Assembly (NCBI GenBank): GCA_026874595.1
Contig: CM049313.1
Span: forward strand, 64,114,159 to 64,178,158
Reading direction: 5' to 3'
DNA length: 64,000 nt
Source of the DNA: Sipunculus nudus
Taxonomy: Eukaryota > Annelida > Sipuncula > Golfingiida > Sipunculidae
Below are positions 12,501 through 27,500 of this stretch, one piece after another. The notes below the pieces were generated by a model, which ran no database searches, had not been told where the DNA came from, and saw only the letters and a program-made list of their open reading frames with translations. A program made the position numbers and the translations under genes. Position 1 is the first letter of the stretch; every line of letters starts with the position of its first letter.

Positions 12501-15500
12501 TTATTTACCTTTGGCAGGCCTGGATTGACTCTACGGTCTTACCAACTGGTAATTAGGCCAAAGAAAAAAAGGTATGGTTCTCGGGCACTTTTTTCAGAAA
12601 TCAGTGCGTGCGGGCGATATTTTATTTTTTACCTTTTTTGTATATTTTGATAAAAATGTCATATGATCAGGGAAAGGCTTGAAAACAGCAGAATTTTATG
12701 GCTAAACAGGTAAAAAGCACTACATAACAAAAAAAATCTGATCAAAATCATTTTATTTTATATTCTTGAAATACGAAAATCAAAATAAAAATTTTTGATG
12801 TGGGGGTTAAAATTGATGCAAGTGGTGCCTGAGAACAAACCCTTAATTTTTTTTTTTTTGCCTTAATGCTTGATTTTTCCGAATCCCTGGCTTGTAAAAT
12901 GTAAAATTTTAAAAATCCAGAAGGCATGAAATTAATAATTCTTTTTTTTGTATGTCTTAAAATAATCCTCATTCAGTAGACACTGCCATCAAAAGTTCAT
13001 GGATCTATCCTTCAAAAAAGAACAAAGATAAACAGATTAACAAAAGTAAGACTGTCATAATTTTCTTAATTTAATTCAGATAACATGTAGTTCTCATGTA
13101 TTGCACATTCATGTATTGAGTTTGCAAGTGTTTTTACCACTGAGATAAGAAAGATTTCATTCTTCTATAAGCAATAATACATTATATTTTTAGACAAGTC
13201 CTCTTGCCCAAGCAAAACTTTCAGTTGTTTCCATTAAACTGCAGCAAACTAAGAAACAGTCAACACATAAATTGTTTAATATATGTAACGGCCGTCCGGC
13301 ATAGCCAAGTCGTCCGTCTCCAGACTTGTACGACATACCTCCAACACGTGGTTGATATAAAACTTTATTCATACCAGATCAAACATCTCTCACGCGAAGT
13401 AGAGACTGTCAAGAGAGAAACGAGATATGTTCAGTTCCATGTATCACTGGAAACTGAAGCTTACGCCATGTTTGCAATTATGAAATACCGTTATGAGACT
13501 TATTACTTTTAACCTGCGTAAAATGAATATAAAATGAATACTGCATGATATTTTAGCTGCGGTATATAATGAACACTGTATGGGATTTTTAGTAATACTC
13601 ATGTCTACTAAACATTCAAGGAACGTAAATACACAAATGGTTTAGTGTTAATACTTAATAAAGTGAGGTGCTCTTACCTGTCAAGAGAGAAACGAGATAC
13701 GTTCAGTTCCATGTATCACTGAAAACTGAAGCTTTGACTCTCTTGACTCACCGACCTTAACACAGTCACGTGAAAAAACTGGTTTCATCATGAGAAATGA
13801 GAACTCCACTGGAATCAACAATAGAAACAATCCAAGCAGACCAGGCAATAAGTAACAATGGCTAGAAACCACAAGGCAAAGATCGGGACCAGCAAACTAA
13901 AACCAGTTGAAACTTAAAACAGAATTTATATCACAGACATGAGGTTGTTTCACATTCGTTACGTTTATTTCATTAAGTTGTAAAATATCATGTATGCAAT
14001 GCCTTGTTACAGTAGTTGTTAGCTTTCCAATTTGTAACCAGAGTGTTTCAGGTTATTTGGATGACAGTGTTTCAAATACAGAGTTGTTTTCATTTTGAAA
14101 AAGAATTAAATAAACAAAAATGAAATGAAATAAGACCTGATTTTTATTGAGTTTTATATTGTGTAAAGGATTCCAGCTTGCCGGTGGCTGTGTTTGAATG
14201 GACTGTGGAGAACCTCGGCACAGAACCTGTACAAGTCAGCATCATGTTCACCTTCAAGAACGGCCAGGGAGTCGCGGCAGACAGAGACAGCGGCGTCTGG
14301 AGTGAACCGTTCACTCACAAACACAAAGACACACAAGTCTCAGGGGTCATGATGCATCAGAAATTCAGGGACATGGCGTGTACATATGCAATATCAGCTA
14401 AACATAAGGTGAAATATATGTACAGGTCTGTTTTGTTTAGAGAAATGGATTTTAAATACACTTGAGGAGATTTGTTTGAACTAAAATAAAATTTATATTC
14501 TATTTTATAAGTAAGGAATAATAGGTGTTTTATAGTAATGAAATTCAGCTTTGTTAAGATAATATTCCTCTGTTCCATTACAAGATTTAAGTGGATAATT
14601 CTTCATGACTGATCATAGATGTTTCAGTCGTAAATTGGTTATTTGTTTGTTAACAAATTCCCTTTTAATGCATAAAGAGTCAGAATCTGCCATCTCACAC
14701 CCTATGTTATATAAACTATCTAAAAGCTTTAAAGTTGCCTATTCCAATCTCTGACATGTATTAAAGATCTCTTGAAAAAAACACAGACCCCACAATTCAC
14801 AGGCTGTCAGTTCTCATCTTAACATTTCCCTTTAAGGAAATCTAGCGGTAAATCAGGTGAAGATACTGAATGTGTTGTCATCAACAACAGCTAGTGCATA
14901 ATAAACCACCTCTGGTCACATGGTTTATCTGTTTATCAGCATGTTCCTTGTTTACAAACAGGTTGTAGACAAACAAGCTCCGGCATTTATCACAGTAGCA
15001 TTATAAGAGCCTTTTTTCTAGGAGAAATTAACCACAGTACATTAATATGAGTAAGATAGAAACCACATGCATTCTACTAATAAATCAGGTGAATATCTGT
15101 CTTTAAGTCCCAGTTTAACTAATTTGTTATAATTATTAATTAAAAATTGTCTGTATAGTCACAGGAGGTTCATTACATCTCTACATGGAGGTGCTATATT
15201 TTTATCTTTGTTTGTTCATTACATGCACCTCTGCATGGAGGAACTGTATTTTTTGTTGTTGGTTGTTTTCATGGTTTTTGCAAATTTACACAAAAAGATA
15301 TGAATTAATTTTGATGAAATGTTTAAGAAGGGTTAGGGTAACTAACACCCAAAGAACAGTCTATTAAAGTTTCTGGATTGTTTTTGTTAGACAGATTCCT
15401 TTTTATTGTGAGAAATTGTGTTTATCCCAGCCAAGGCAGACAGTCATTCATAAAAATAGAGCCCACCTTTGTACTGAAATACAGAACTGACCTGTGATGC

Positions 15501-18500
15501 ATCCATCATGTTAGCGACCTGTGACACCCATTTCTCTTGACATTCAAGGTCCTGGCAGGGGTATACTGACTACTTGCTAGTTAGTTTTTGTTATATTTAC
15601 AATATTAGAATTTGTTACAGTTTATTCATTTAGTGTAGAAAATTCCAAAACATCATTTACTTATTTGTTATATTTATTGTGTTAGAATTTGTTATAGTTT
15701 AATCATATAGTTTAGAAAATTCCCAAACATTCTTTACTCACTTGTTATATCTACAATACTAGAACTTAATCATATAGTGTAGAAATTTTCCAAACATTTA
15801 CCTACTTTTATTGCACCTTTATTATAGAGCACTAACCACGTCAGTCACTGTGTGGCCTTTGACCCCAAGGGGACAGGTCAAGGTCTCTGGTCAGATCTGA
15901 TGCAAGATGGAAGACTTGACTCTTCCAAAGGCAAGTCTAGCATTCTATCAGGATATCAAACTAATATTACAGTGCAACAGATGCAGCTTAACTTATTATA
16001 ATTTATTAAATGTATTGTGTATTGGTGTCATTATTTTATAATTTTAAAGTTAACACTATCAATAATACAGTTTTGTTGACTCCATCCAATTGATACAGAT
16101 GATGCCAAATCTTATAAAAGTATTTGTTTCCTCATGTTCTCTGGGCATTGGACAGTGTAAATAAGTATATCAGTGTATGAATTTGATAATGTATGTCTGT
16201 AAATCTCTCTTGACCTGAAGCTTAAAGGTCCTGCACATTTCCTCTTGGATAGTGGCAAAAAAAGTAGTTCGCTACAATATATTTGACCTCCTTGAAAATC
16301 AGAAGTAAAATTTAGAACCTTCATGGCTGATACAGTGAAACCTCATTATGTCAGGCACACTTAAATTGAAAAGCCCGCTTTTAAAGTTTCATGCTTGGAG
16401 TTTGAAGTTAAAGGGGCCCAGTCACCTATCTGACCTTCATAAATTAAATGGTAATCCCTTGGAGCTATTGTAAAGATAGACCAGAAAATGTGGATATCAC
16501 CACACAGAGGCTGCTTGTTTTGTTTGTATCAGCATGTTTATAATATGTTGGCGCCCTCCAAAATGAAACTAATTCAACAAGGGTGTCTGGTGGCAAGTCA
16601 GATAAGCCAGAGCTTTGCAAATGGGGTTTTGCAAAAAGTGACCTTTCTACCTCTGCATTTGCTGCATATACTGTAGATTCAGATAATATCTTGGGCTTAA
16701 AATTTCGTGGTTTTTGTACAAAACGCATAATGTGGGGTATTTGAATTCGTGGAAAGACAAAGAAAACTCTAGAAAATTATGGTTATTAATACCTCCATGT
16801 GCGCAAGGAAGACGAGCCTGATGCACACAGGTGGTTTGGCGCAGATGCTTATCGCACTGTGTGCCTGTACCGCGGTCAATCAAGTCAGTGTTGAACAATC
16901 ATGCTCCGCCCGACCCGAGCCTAACAAAGAATTAATCAGCGGTGACCGACACGTGCCGGGCGATACATCGGCTGTTAGTTGTAACACCCGATACATCGGC
17001 TATCAGTTATAACACCCGATCACACCACGTTAACAGAAAACGTAAATCATCACTTGACCGGAGGAAAAAAATAAACGGGACCGTCCACATGAAGGTTTTT
17101 AACTTTTTTTTATCTAGGCGCTAGTCACATGTGGCACCTGTAAATCCCTGACGGGGCGGTGAGACAAGACACGGTTCGTTCGTCATTCATCATGTCAGCT
17201 ATATTTTGAGATTATAAAGAAATAATTTGCCTAATAGTATTCAGTGGCGCTTACTTACGCTAACATATATATGTACCACTATCTGCAATATTCGGAAAAA
17301 GTACCGCCTTATTCGGAATAAGTGCTCTTTCGCGTCCCGCGGTAATCGCGGTAATGCAAATGAGTTTACACGGCCCTTGTCTTTTAGACCAATAGGTAGC
17401 GCAAGTCTCGTTTAATATCTTTTGAAAGAAGGTTGAAAAGGCCGGTCTGAAAAAGCCGTGCCTCGGTAGCTATGGTTACGAACATTGGAACTTGTGTACC
17501 GTTCTTGGCGTGTCAGAACTACCGCTTTGCTCGACAGAAATGTAGTATTCTTCTTGAATTTTTTTTTATCCGAAATGCTGATAAGAAGAAAATACGTTTT
17601 CAGTTTAAATTATACTTTGATATTGTTTTATTGTAAAGATATCAGGGGGCTGTGTTCGTACGATATTAGGGGAAATAATTTAATTGACAAAAGAATATTT
17701 ATAAATCCCGTATTTTTATAGTAATTTACGAAAAGCAATTCAGTGCATTTAATGATTGTATCATAAAAACAATCATGAAAAAGTAATGAACAATTTTTGT
17801 ATCTTTATTGAAAATTCAGCCAGCGTAACAATTATAAATATATAAGTCGACCACCAGCTTCCATTGAGATACCGTATATCCCCTGACCGTGTGATTTTTA
17901 GCTCAGCTGACTATAAGTCATCTGAGCTATAGTCGTGGTCCATTGTCCGTCGTCCGTCCGTCTGTCCGTCCGTCCGTCCGTCCGTCCGTCCGTCCGTCCG
18001 TAGATGTGGCACGTTTTGAAACCGTAAGACCTAGGAATCCAAAATTCAGCATAATGTTAGATGTCCCCAAGATCTCCTACCAAGCCGAAAACTGGGTCTT
18101 TGCGACTTCGTTCCTTTGAGAAATTAAGGAAAAACCTCAATTTTTTATTAAAATCCTATTTTCACACTTCAGGACTGCCTAAAATCAAAACCACTCATCT
18201 GTTTTTCCTCATATTTACCATAAATATTCCTCTATATAGTTCCTATGTACATGCCAGAAATTAAGTCTGTAAAGTATAAATTCTTTAAGTTATGGGCCCA
18301 AACATAATGGACTTTGTAAAAAATCAGGAAAAATAATAACTCACTTTACATGAAAAATTTTGAAACTAGAGTCTATTTTCTCAAGTATATAACTATGTTT
18401 AATTAAGATTCAATTGTTTACCCAAAATTAGATCTGAATTTTGTAAATTTTTTAAGTTATTAGCATTTAAAAAAAAATCAGTACCTTAAATTTTGCCCAA

Positions 18501-21500
18501 CTTTGACCATGGCACGTTTTTTTCCTGTAAGCACCATTGATTTAATTTTCACAGCATGTAAACATAAATATTTAGTTTGTCTAAATCTGAAATTTGAAAA
18601 TAAAAGCTTGAAAATTAAGCTAGTTATTGATTTTTTTTTTCTGTAGTCACTTGCTTTGATTGCAGATGCAGGGTCCCGCTCCAGGTCACTGGAATTCCAC
18701 TGTATCTCCTTAATTGTAATGCTGTTTCCACTCCAATATGCAAAAACTTTCATTGAAAAAATAATTCAAGGTGTAATCCAGAAGATGCAATGTTGTGTAA
18801 TGTAGCATTTTTAAAGAAATCAGTTTTCTTTTAAATTATTTTAACAAATATAAATGAACCCATCAGTATGCTTAAATTATTATAAAATATGAAGCACATT
18901 ATAGATAAATAAAGACACAATTAAAAATTGTGAAATCTAAATCAAGTATTATTTTTAGATATTTATTGTTTTGCAGATTTAAAAGATATATTTTTGTGGT
19001 AAAAAATAAATAAACATTAGTATGCATGATGTTGTGTTATCTGACAAGATTGAGATTTATGATGATGCAATTGGGAATTATGAATCAACTTTTATATTCA
19101 GATATATATGTTAAATTGGAAATGTATAGAAATATAAACTTAAATAAGAAAATAATTGATGTGATAAAAAAATCAGGATTTAATACAAACATTTGTTCAT
19201 TATTTTCCTGCCTCAGCAGAATTTGAGATCAGGCATTGTTTGCCCTGTTTTATGTTGTTAATTAGCTATATTTCATCTGTATACATTTCATTAAAAAAAA
19301 ATACATATATATTTAATAATATATATTATACAAAAAAATAGATGCAATTGAACAAATGTGTAAACTACTGAAATGTCAACAGTTAATCGAAAAACCAACT
19401 AATGATCATGGTAATAGTACAGATCATTTGTTCACAAACTGCTCACATGCTTTAGTTTCAACATTAAGAAACACATGGTCAGGTCACAAAATATTTTTTG
19501 CAACAATTTCTTGCTCATCAATACAAACCAATCATATAAACCAACCATGGCCTTTATTACCTCTTCCTCTTACACTTTATCTCCATTAGATATTATTTTA
19601 GATTTTTACCTTCAAGGTTAACGTCAGCTGAGCACAGTGACCCATAGGTCCCTTGTTTGATCGTTGGAATCATGAATTCGTGGATTATCTTGATCCACGA
19701 AAACCACGAAAATAAAATCCTAACTAATATTTCTGAATCTACAGTATGCAACCTGCCAACTTAGTTTTTCATGTCTTCCTAATTTGTAAACATTGCTGTG
19801 GCAAATTATTGTATCCGCCAAAATGTGGATACTATGTTTTTGACCGGGTTCCGCCGCCGCCGCATTTGTTTCCAGAGAACTTCTCTGAGACTACTGGACT
19901 GATTTTTCCGAAACTTACACCAATTATCATGTGAACTGGTGCCTAACCAATTGGCGTTGACCTCTGACCTTTCCTCTCTGCCCAGCGTCCATTTGTGCGT
20001 CTGTTTCCACACATAAACCCTCATATCTCGGGAACTGTTTGACCATTCAGGAAAACAATTTTGTACAAATGTAGCACTTGGATAGCTTTATAACATACCC
20101 AAAAATGGTGGCGCCACCTGCCACCATGTTTGCACAGTGTTCATCTGTTTGTCTGCCTTTGTCTGGGTTAAAATCACTCATATCTCTGCATTGGTTTGAC
20201 TATTCACCTGAAATTCAGCTTGCGTATACATCCTGAATATCTTTCTTGATTATATGACAGGTGGCACCACCTACATTCATGTTCATGCTGCAGACATCCA
20301 AAGATCTAACATAGCTCTTCATCATACACAAAACTGTGCTCTTCATCATACACAACCATTTTTGCACAGCGTCTGTCTGTTTGTCTGCCGTGGGCTAAAA
20401 TCACTCGTATCTCAGTAGTGGTTTGACTTATCTGCCTAAAATTTTGCATATTTATACAGCTTGGACAGCTTTTTGGATTTTGTGGTAGGTGGCGCAACCT
20501 ACATACACATTTCGGCTGCAGACATCCATGCTAATATGCAACACACCTCACTCTATTTCCCCTTGCCACTCAATCCATGCCTCACTTCACCCATTCCACT
20601 CTGATTTTGGCAGATACACATAGTCGCTTGTCGACTACCCGTAATCTAGTTACAAACATGTCGTTGATAATCAAGTTCATACATCCTTCATGAATGCCTT
20701 ATAAGATTTTTACAAAACCCTCTACCCTTCGATCATTAATATATACACAGAGGAAATACACAGAGGAAATCACATAAATTCTTTTTCAGGGTTTTACTGT
20801 ATACTTGGTTTATTTAATAGTATTTTAGTCTTCTATCCCCATGCAAATGGCAAGCTGTATTCTTGAAAGGGGGAGGGTCTGCTATGTTAAATTGTCTGGT
20901 TACCAGTTATTTAAAACACGGATCTACTACAGCTGAATTTTCTGTTTTTCTTCAGATTCTAGTCAAACTACAACTAAGGGACAGGAGCTAGCATCAGCAG
21001 TCTGTGTGCAGTCTCAGGTTAAAGCCAAGTCATCAAGTGAGAGTCAGTTCTGTTTGGCTTGGGATATGCCAGTTGTCCATTTTGGATCACAGCAACAATA
21101 TTACTGCAGGTACAGACCTTTCTGAACCCCTAAAGTATTACAAAATTCAAATAACATTTGAGAATGGATAAATAACTATTCATTAAAAAAATGAAAAAAA
21201 GTAAAGTTTCTATAAATTATAAAAAAAGAGAATTTATTCATTTTAAAGCTTCACTTATTATCTATTTCACAGGTGGTACACTAAATGGTTTGGTTGCCAT
21301 GGCAATGCATCCCCATCTCTTACAAGTTATGCGCTGCACGAATATCCACAGTGGGAGCAAAAGATTGAGGAATGGCAGGACCAGATCCTCCACTGCAGGT
21401 AATTCTTGGATCTTAGCCCGCATATTTATCCTCCAGGAGTGGTTTCTGAATGTCTTTGGGGGGAGAGATCCCTTGTGATTCAGCCCAGACTGGAACCCTA

Positions 21501-24500
21501 TCCAAATTAACAGGGTATCTGTGCCATTAACCTAAAAAATCCAATGGTTTCCTCATTTTTCCCCTATGACGTCACTAAAGGATAGCCCATCCTTTGTGTT
21601 CCCAGCATGCCTTGCAGGCTGTGAACCGCAAGCTTTATTATCTGACTTTTGTTAGAGTAAATTGTTGCATATAATTTGCTGGACAATGATCAGAACCTCT
21701 TTGGTCATAAATGCCAACCTATAGCAAAAGTAAAGCTGATAAAAGTCTTAAATATTCACACAAAATAGTTTTTTTAGCTCAGCTGACTATAAGTCATCTG
21801 AGCTATAGTCATGGTCCATTGTCCGTCGTCCATCCGTCTGTCCGTCCGTCCGTCCGTCCGTAGATGTGGCACGTTTTGAAACTGTAAGACCTAGGAATCC
21901 AAAATTCAGCATAATGTTAGATGTCCCCAAGATCTCCTACCAAGCCAAAAAATGGGTCTTTGCGACTTCATTCCTTTAAGAAATTAAGGAAAAACCTCAA
22001 TTTTTTATTAAAAACCTATTTTCACACTTCAGGACTGCCTTATATCAAAACCACTCATCTGTTTTTCGTCATATTTCCTATAAATAATCCTCTATATAAT
22101 TCCTATGTACATGCCAGAAATTAGGTCTGTATTATATAATTTAAAAAAGTTATGGGCCCAAACATAATGCATTTTGTAAATAATCAGGAAAGAAATTTTA
22201 TCACTTAACACAAAACTTGTTAAAGCTAAGCACTTTTTTTCCAGTAATATTTCTTTTATTAATCAAAATTAAATTGTATACCCAAAATTAGATCAAAATC
22301 TTTTAAATTTTTTAAAATATTAGCAAAAATAAAAAATTGGTACCTTAAATTTTGCCCAACTTTGACCATGGCACGTTTTTTTGCTGTAACTGCTGTGGAT
22401 TTAACTTTCACAGCATGTTTTTGTTAGCATTTCAACTGTTAACATTAAAAATTTGAAACCAGTTGATCAAAAACTGTAGATTTTATTCAAGTTTTCAAGC
22501 ACCATGTCACATATTGCTAGTGTTATGCAGTTTGCTAGAACTCAGCTCCCGAGCTTCAGCTCTAAGTTCCTTAAATTTGGCATACAGTTAGATTTCTCCA
22601 AAATCCCCTACCATGCCAAGAATTTGGTCACTAGGACTTAATTCCTTCGAGATATCAATGAAAAACTTCATTTTTCCATTAAAAACCCATTGTTACACTT
22701 TAAGACTGCCTAATATCAAAACCACTGATCTGACTTTGATCATATATAATATACATATTTTTCTATACATTCACTATGCACATGCCAGAAATGATGTCAG
22801 TATTGTGTATTTTTTTTAAGTTATGGGCCCAAACATAATGCACTTTGTAAAAAATCAAGAAATATTTTTACTCCCTTAACAAGGGCATTGCTGAAGCTAG
22901 AGATCTTTTTTGTCAGGGATGTAACATTATTTAATCAAGATTCAATTGAATACCCAAAATTAGTTCTGAATTTTACAAATTTTATAAGTTATAAGTATAA
23001 ATATAAAATTAGTACCTTAAATTTTGCCCAACTGTGACCATGGCATGTTTTTTTGCTGTAACTGCTGTGGATTTAATTGTATCCCCAGACAAAGTCGGGG
23101 GATACTATGTTTTCATACCGGTCCCCCCGCCGCCGCCGCCGCCGCCGCCGCCGCATATAAATCTTGTTGGCGCGATAACCCAAAAAATATTTCACGGAAC
23201 TTTACCAAACTTGGTATATGTATAGATATGGGTGAGAGGATGACGCCTATTTAAAATGAGGTCATGACCTTTACTAGGAGAGTGTCCTTGACCTTGAATA
23301 GGTCCAATTTTGGGGAAAATCACACAAATTCTTTAATATCTCAAGAAATCTTGCATAGGTTTATCCTAAAATCAAGTTGATGGAAGATCATGGATAGGGT
23401 TGTCATGTTCCAGAAACTGGTGGCGCCACCTATTATTCTTTACTTGTTTTCATGCCGTTTAATACTCCCAAAATTGCCACCTTACAGTACTGTGAGCATT
23501 ATAAGTCAAAAACTAATGGACAGATTTCTTTTATATTATGCATATACATAGGTATGGGTTATGGGATGATGGTTATTTAAATTGGGGTCATGACCTTTCC
23601 TATGGTAGTGGCCTTGACCTTGAATATTGCCATATATGGTGAAAATCACACTCCTCTTATGATATCTCCAGTGTTGATAGCCATATAGATTTCAAACATG
23701 ACTTATGTATGGCCCACCACTAAAGTAAGAACCCTATAGGTTCCAGGGTCATGAGGTCAAAGGTCAAGGTCACTGGACTGGCATTTTAAAATATACTGTG
23801 GATGCATTTTAAGCCAAACTTTCATCCTAGGTCTTCCATCTTGAATATATAGCTCACTTGCCAATATTGGATGATCCATAGAAATTTTGGGGTCACAAGG
23901 TCAAAGGTCAAGGCCACAGGAGCTATCTGTCCAAAAATTAGTTTCTGGATGATAATTCCTTCTTTTATTGATGTATGGATTTCAAACTTGACTTGTATTT
24001 GACCCATTGGAAAAGCAAGACCTGAATTGATTTTGGGGTCATGAGGTCAAAGGTCAAGGTCACAGGAAACCTCTTTAAAAAGGTTGTGGATGCAATTTTA
24101 AGCCAAAAAATTCATCCGAGATCTTTCATCTTGCACATATAGTTCACCTGCCAATAGTGGAAGACCCCTATCAGTTGTGAGGTCACAAGGTCAAAGGTGA
24201 TGGTCACAGGAGCCATCTGTCCAAAAATTAGTTTCTGGATGATAATTCCTGCTTTTATTGATGTATGGATTTCAAACTTGACTTGTATTTGACCCATTGG
24301 AAAAGCAAGACCTGAATTGATTTTGGGGTCATGAGGTCAAAGGTCAAGGTCACAGGACAAATTTAAAAAGGTTGTGGATGCAATTTCAGCCAAAAAAATC
24401 ATCTGAGATCTTTCATCTTGCACATACCATTCACCTGCCAAGAGTGGAAGACCCCTATCAATTTTGAGGTCACAAGGTCAAAGGTGAAAATCACAGGAGC

Positions 24501-27500
24501 CATCTGTCCAAAAATTAGTTTCTGGATGATAATTCCTGCTTTTATTGATGTATGGATTTCAAACTTGACTTGTATATGTCCCATTGGAAAAGCAAGACCA
24601 AAATTGATTTTGGGGGCATGAGGTCAAAGGTCAAGGTCACAGGACACATCTTTAAAAAGATGTGGATGCATTTTCAGCCAAAGATTTCATCTCAGATCTT
24701 TCATCTTGCACATATAGTTCACCTGCCAATAGTGGAAGACCCCTATCAGTTGTGAGGTCACAAGGTCAAAGGTGAAGGTCACAGGAGCCATCTGTCCAAA
24801 AATTAGTTTCTGGATGATAATTCCTGCTTTTATTGATGTATGGATTTCAAACTTGACTTGTATTTGACCCATTGGAAAAGCAAGACCTGAATTGATTTTG
24901 GGGTCATGAGGTCAAAGGTCAAGGTCACAGGACAAATTTAAAAAGGTTGTGGATGCAATTTCAGCCAAAAAAATCATCTGAGATCTTTCATCTTGCACAT
25001 ACCATTCACCTGCCAAGAGTGGAAGACCCCTATCAATTTTGAGGTCACAAGGTCAAAGGTGAAAATCACAGGAGCCATCTGTCCAAAAATTAGTTTCTGG
25101 ATGATAATTCCTTCTTTTATTGATGTATGGATTTCAAACTTGACTTGTATTTGACCCATTGGAAAAGCAAGACCTGAATTGATTTTGGGGTCATGAGGTC
25201 AAAGGTCAAGGTCACAGGAAACCTCTTTAAAAAGGTTGTGGATGCAATTTTAAGCCAAAAAATTCATCCGAGATCTTTCATCTTGCACATATAGTTCACC
25301 TGCCAATAGTGGAAGACCCCTATCAGTTGTGAGGTCACAAGGTCAAAGGTGATGGTCACAGGAGCCATCTGTCCAAAAATTAGTTTCTGGATGATAATTC
25401 CTGCTTTTATTGATGTATGGATTTCAAACTTGACTTGTATTTGACCCATTGGAAAAGCAAGACCTGAATTGATTTTGGGGTCATGAGGTCAAAGGTCAAG
25501 GTCACAGGACAAATTTAAAAAGGTTGTGGATGCAATTTCAGCCAAAAAAAATCATCTGAGATCTTTCATCTTGCACATACCATTCACCTGCCAAGAGTGG
25601 AAGACCCCTATCAATTTTGAGGTCACAAGGTCAAAGGTGAAAATCACAGGAGCCATCTGTCCAAAAATTAGTTTCTGGATGATAATTCCTGCTTTTATTG
25701 ATGTATGGATTTCAAACTTGACTTGTATATGTCCCATTGGAAAAGCAAGACCAAAATTGATTTTGGGGGCATGAGGTCAAAGGTCAAGGTCACAGGACAC
25801 ATCTTTAAAAAGATGTGGATGCATTTTCAGCCAAAGATTTCATCTCAGATCTTTCATCTTGCACATATAGTTCACCTGCCAATAGTGGAAGACCCCTATC
25901 AGTTGTGAGGTCACAAGGTCAAAGGTGAAGGTCACAGGAGCCATCTGTCCAAAAATTAGTTTCTGGATGATAATTCCTGCTTTTATTGATGTATGGATTT
26001 CAAACTTGACTTGTATTTGACCCATTGGAAAAGCAAGACCTGAATTGATTTTGGGGTCATGAGGTCAAAGGTCAAGGTCACAGGACAAATTTAAAAAGGT
26101 TGTGGATGCAATTTCAGCCAAAAAAATCATCTGAGATCTTTCATCTTGCACATACCATTCACCTGCCAAGAGTGGAAGACCCCTATCAATTTTGAGGTCA
26201 CAAGGTCAAAGGTGAAAATCACAGGAGCCATCTGTCCAAAAATTAGTTTCTGGATGATAATTCCTGCTTTTATTGATGTATGGATTTCAAACTTGACTTG
26301 TATATGTCCCATTGGAAAAGCAAGACCAAAATTGATTTTGGGGGCATGAGGTCAAAGGTCAAGGTCACAGGACACATCTTTAAAAAGATGTGGATGCATT
26401 TTCAGCCAAAGATTTCATCTCAGATCTTTCATCTTGCACAAATAGTTCACCTGCCAAGAGAGGAAGAACCCTATCAATTTTGAGGTCACAAGGTCAAAGG
26501 TGAAGGTCACAGGAGCCATCTGTCCAAAAATTAGTTTCTGGATGATAATTCCTGCTTTTATTGATGTGTGGTTTTCAAACTTGACTTGTATATGTCCCAT
26601 TGGAAAAGCAAGACCTGAATTGATTTTGGGGTCATGAGGTCAAAGGTCAAGGTCACAGGACAAATTTAAAAAGGTTGTGGATGCAATTTCAGCCAAAAAA
26701 AACATCTGAGATCTTTCATCTTGCACATACCATTCACCTGCCAAGAGTGGAAGACCCCTATCAATTTTGAGGTCACAAGGTCAAAGGTGAAGGTCACAGG
26801 AGCCATCTGTCAAAAAATTAGTTTCTGGATGATAATTCCTGCTTTTATTGATGTATGGATTTCAAACTTGACTTGTATATGTCCCATTGGAAAAGCAAGA
26901 CCAAAATTGATTTTGGGGGCATGAGGTCAAAGGTCACGGTCACAGGACACATCTTTAAAAAGATGTGGATGCATTTTCAGCCAAACATTTCATCTCAGAT
27001 CTTTCATCTTGCACATATAGTTCACCTGCCAAGAGAGGAAGAACCCTATCAATTTTGAGGTCACAAGGTCAAAGGTGAAGGTCACAGGAGCCATCTGTCC
27101 AAAAATTAGTTTCTGGATGATAATTCCTGCTTTTATTGATGTGTGGTTTTCAAACTTGACTTGTATATGTCCCATTGGAAAAGCAAGACCAAAATTGATT
27201 TTGGGGTCATGAGGTCAAAGGTCAAGGTCACAGGATACATCTTTAAAAAGGTTGTGGATGCAATTTCAGCCAAAAAATTCATCTGACATCTTTCATTTTG
27301 CACATATAGTTCACCTGCCAAGAGAGGAAGACCCCTATCAATTTTGAGGTCACAAGGTCAAAGGTGAAGGTCACAGGAGCCATCTGTCCAAAAATTAGTT
27401 TCTGGATGATAATTCCTGCTTTTATTGATGTATGGATTTCAAACTTGACTTGTATATGTCCCATGGGAAAAGCAAGACCCAAATTGATTTTGGGGTCATG

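Noticed and set aside
15931-15940. GT donor four bases downstream of exon 6
   Set aside because: Joining it to exon 7 gives an immediate in-frame stop; the GC donor keeps the frame.
23822-27482. Many similar ~61-67-codon open frames on both strands in the ~288-bp units
   Set aside because: They follow from repeat units of 287-290 bp, each ends with a stop, frames drift with unit length, and both strands are open. No coding signal.
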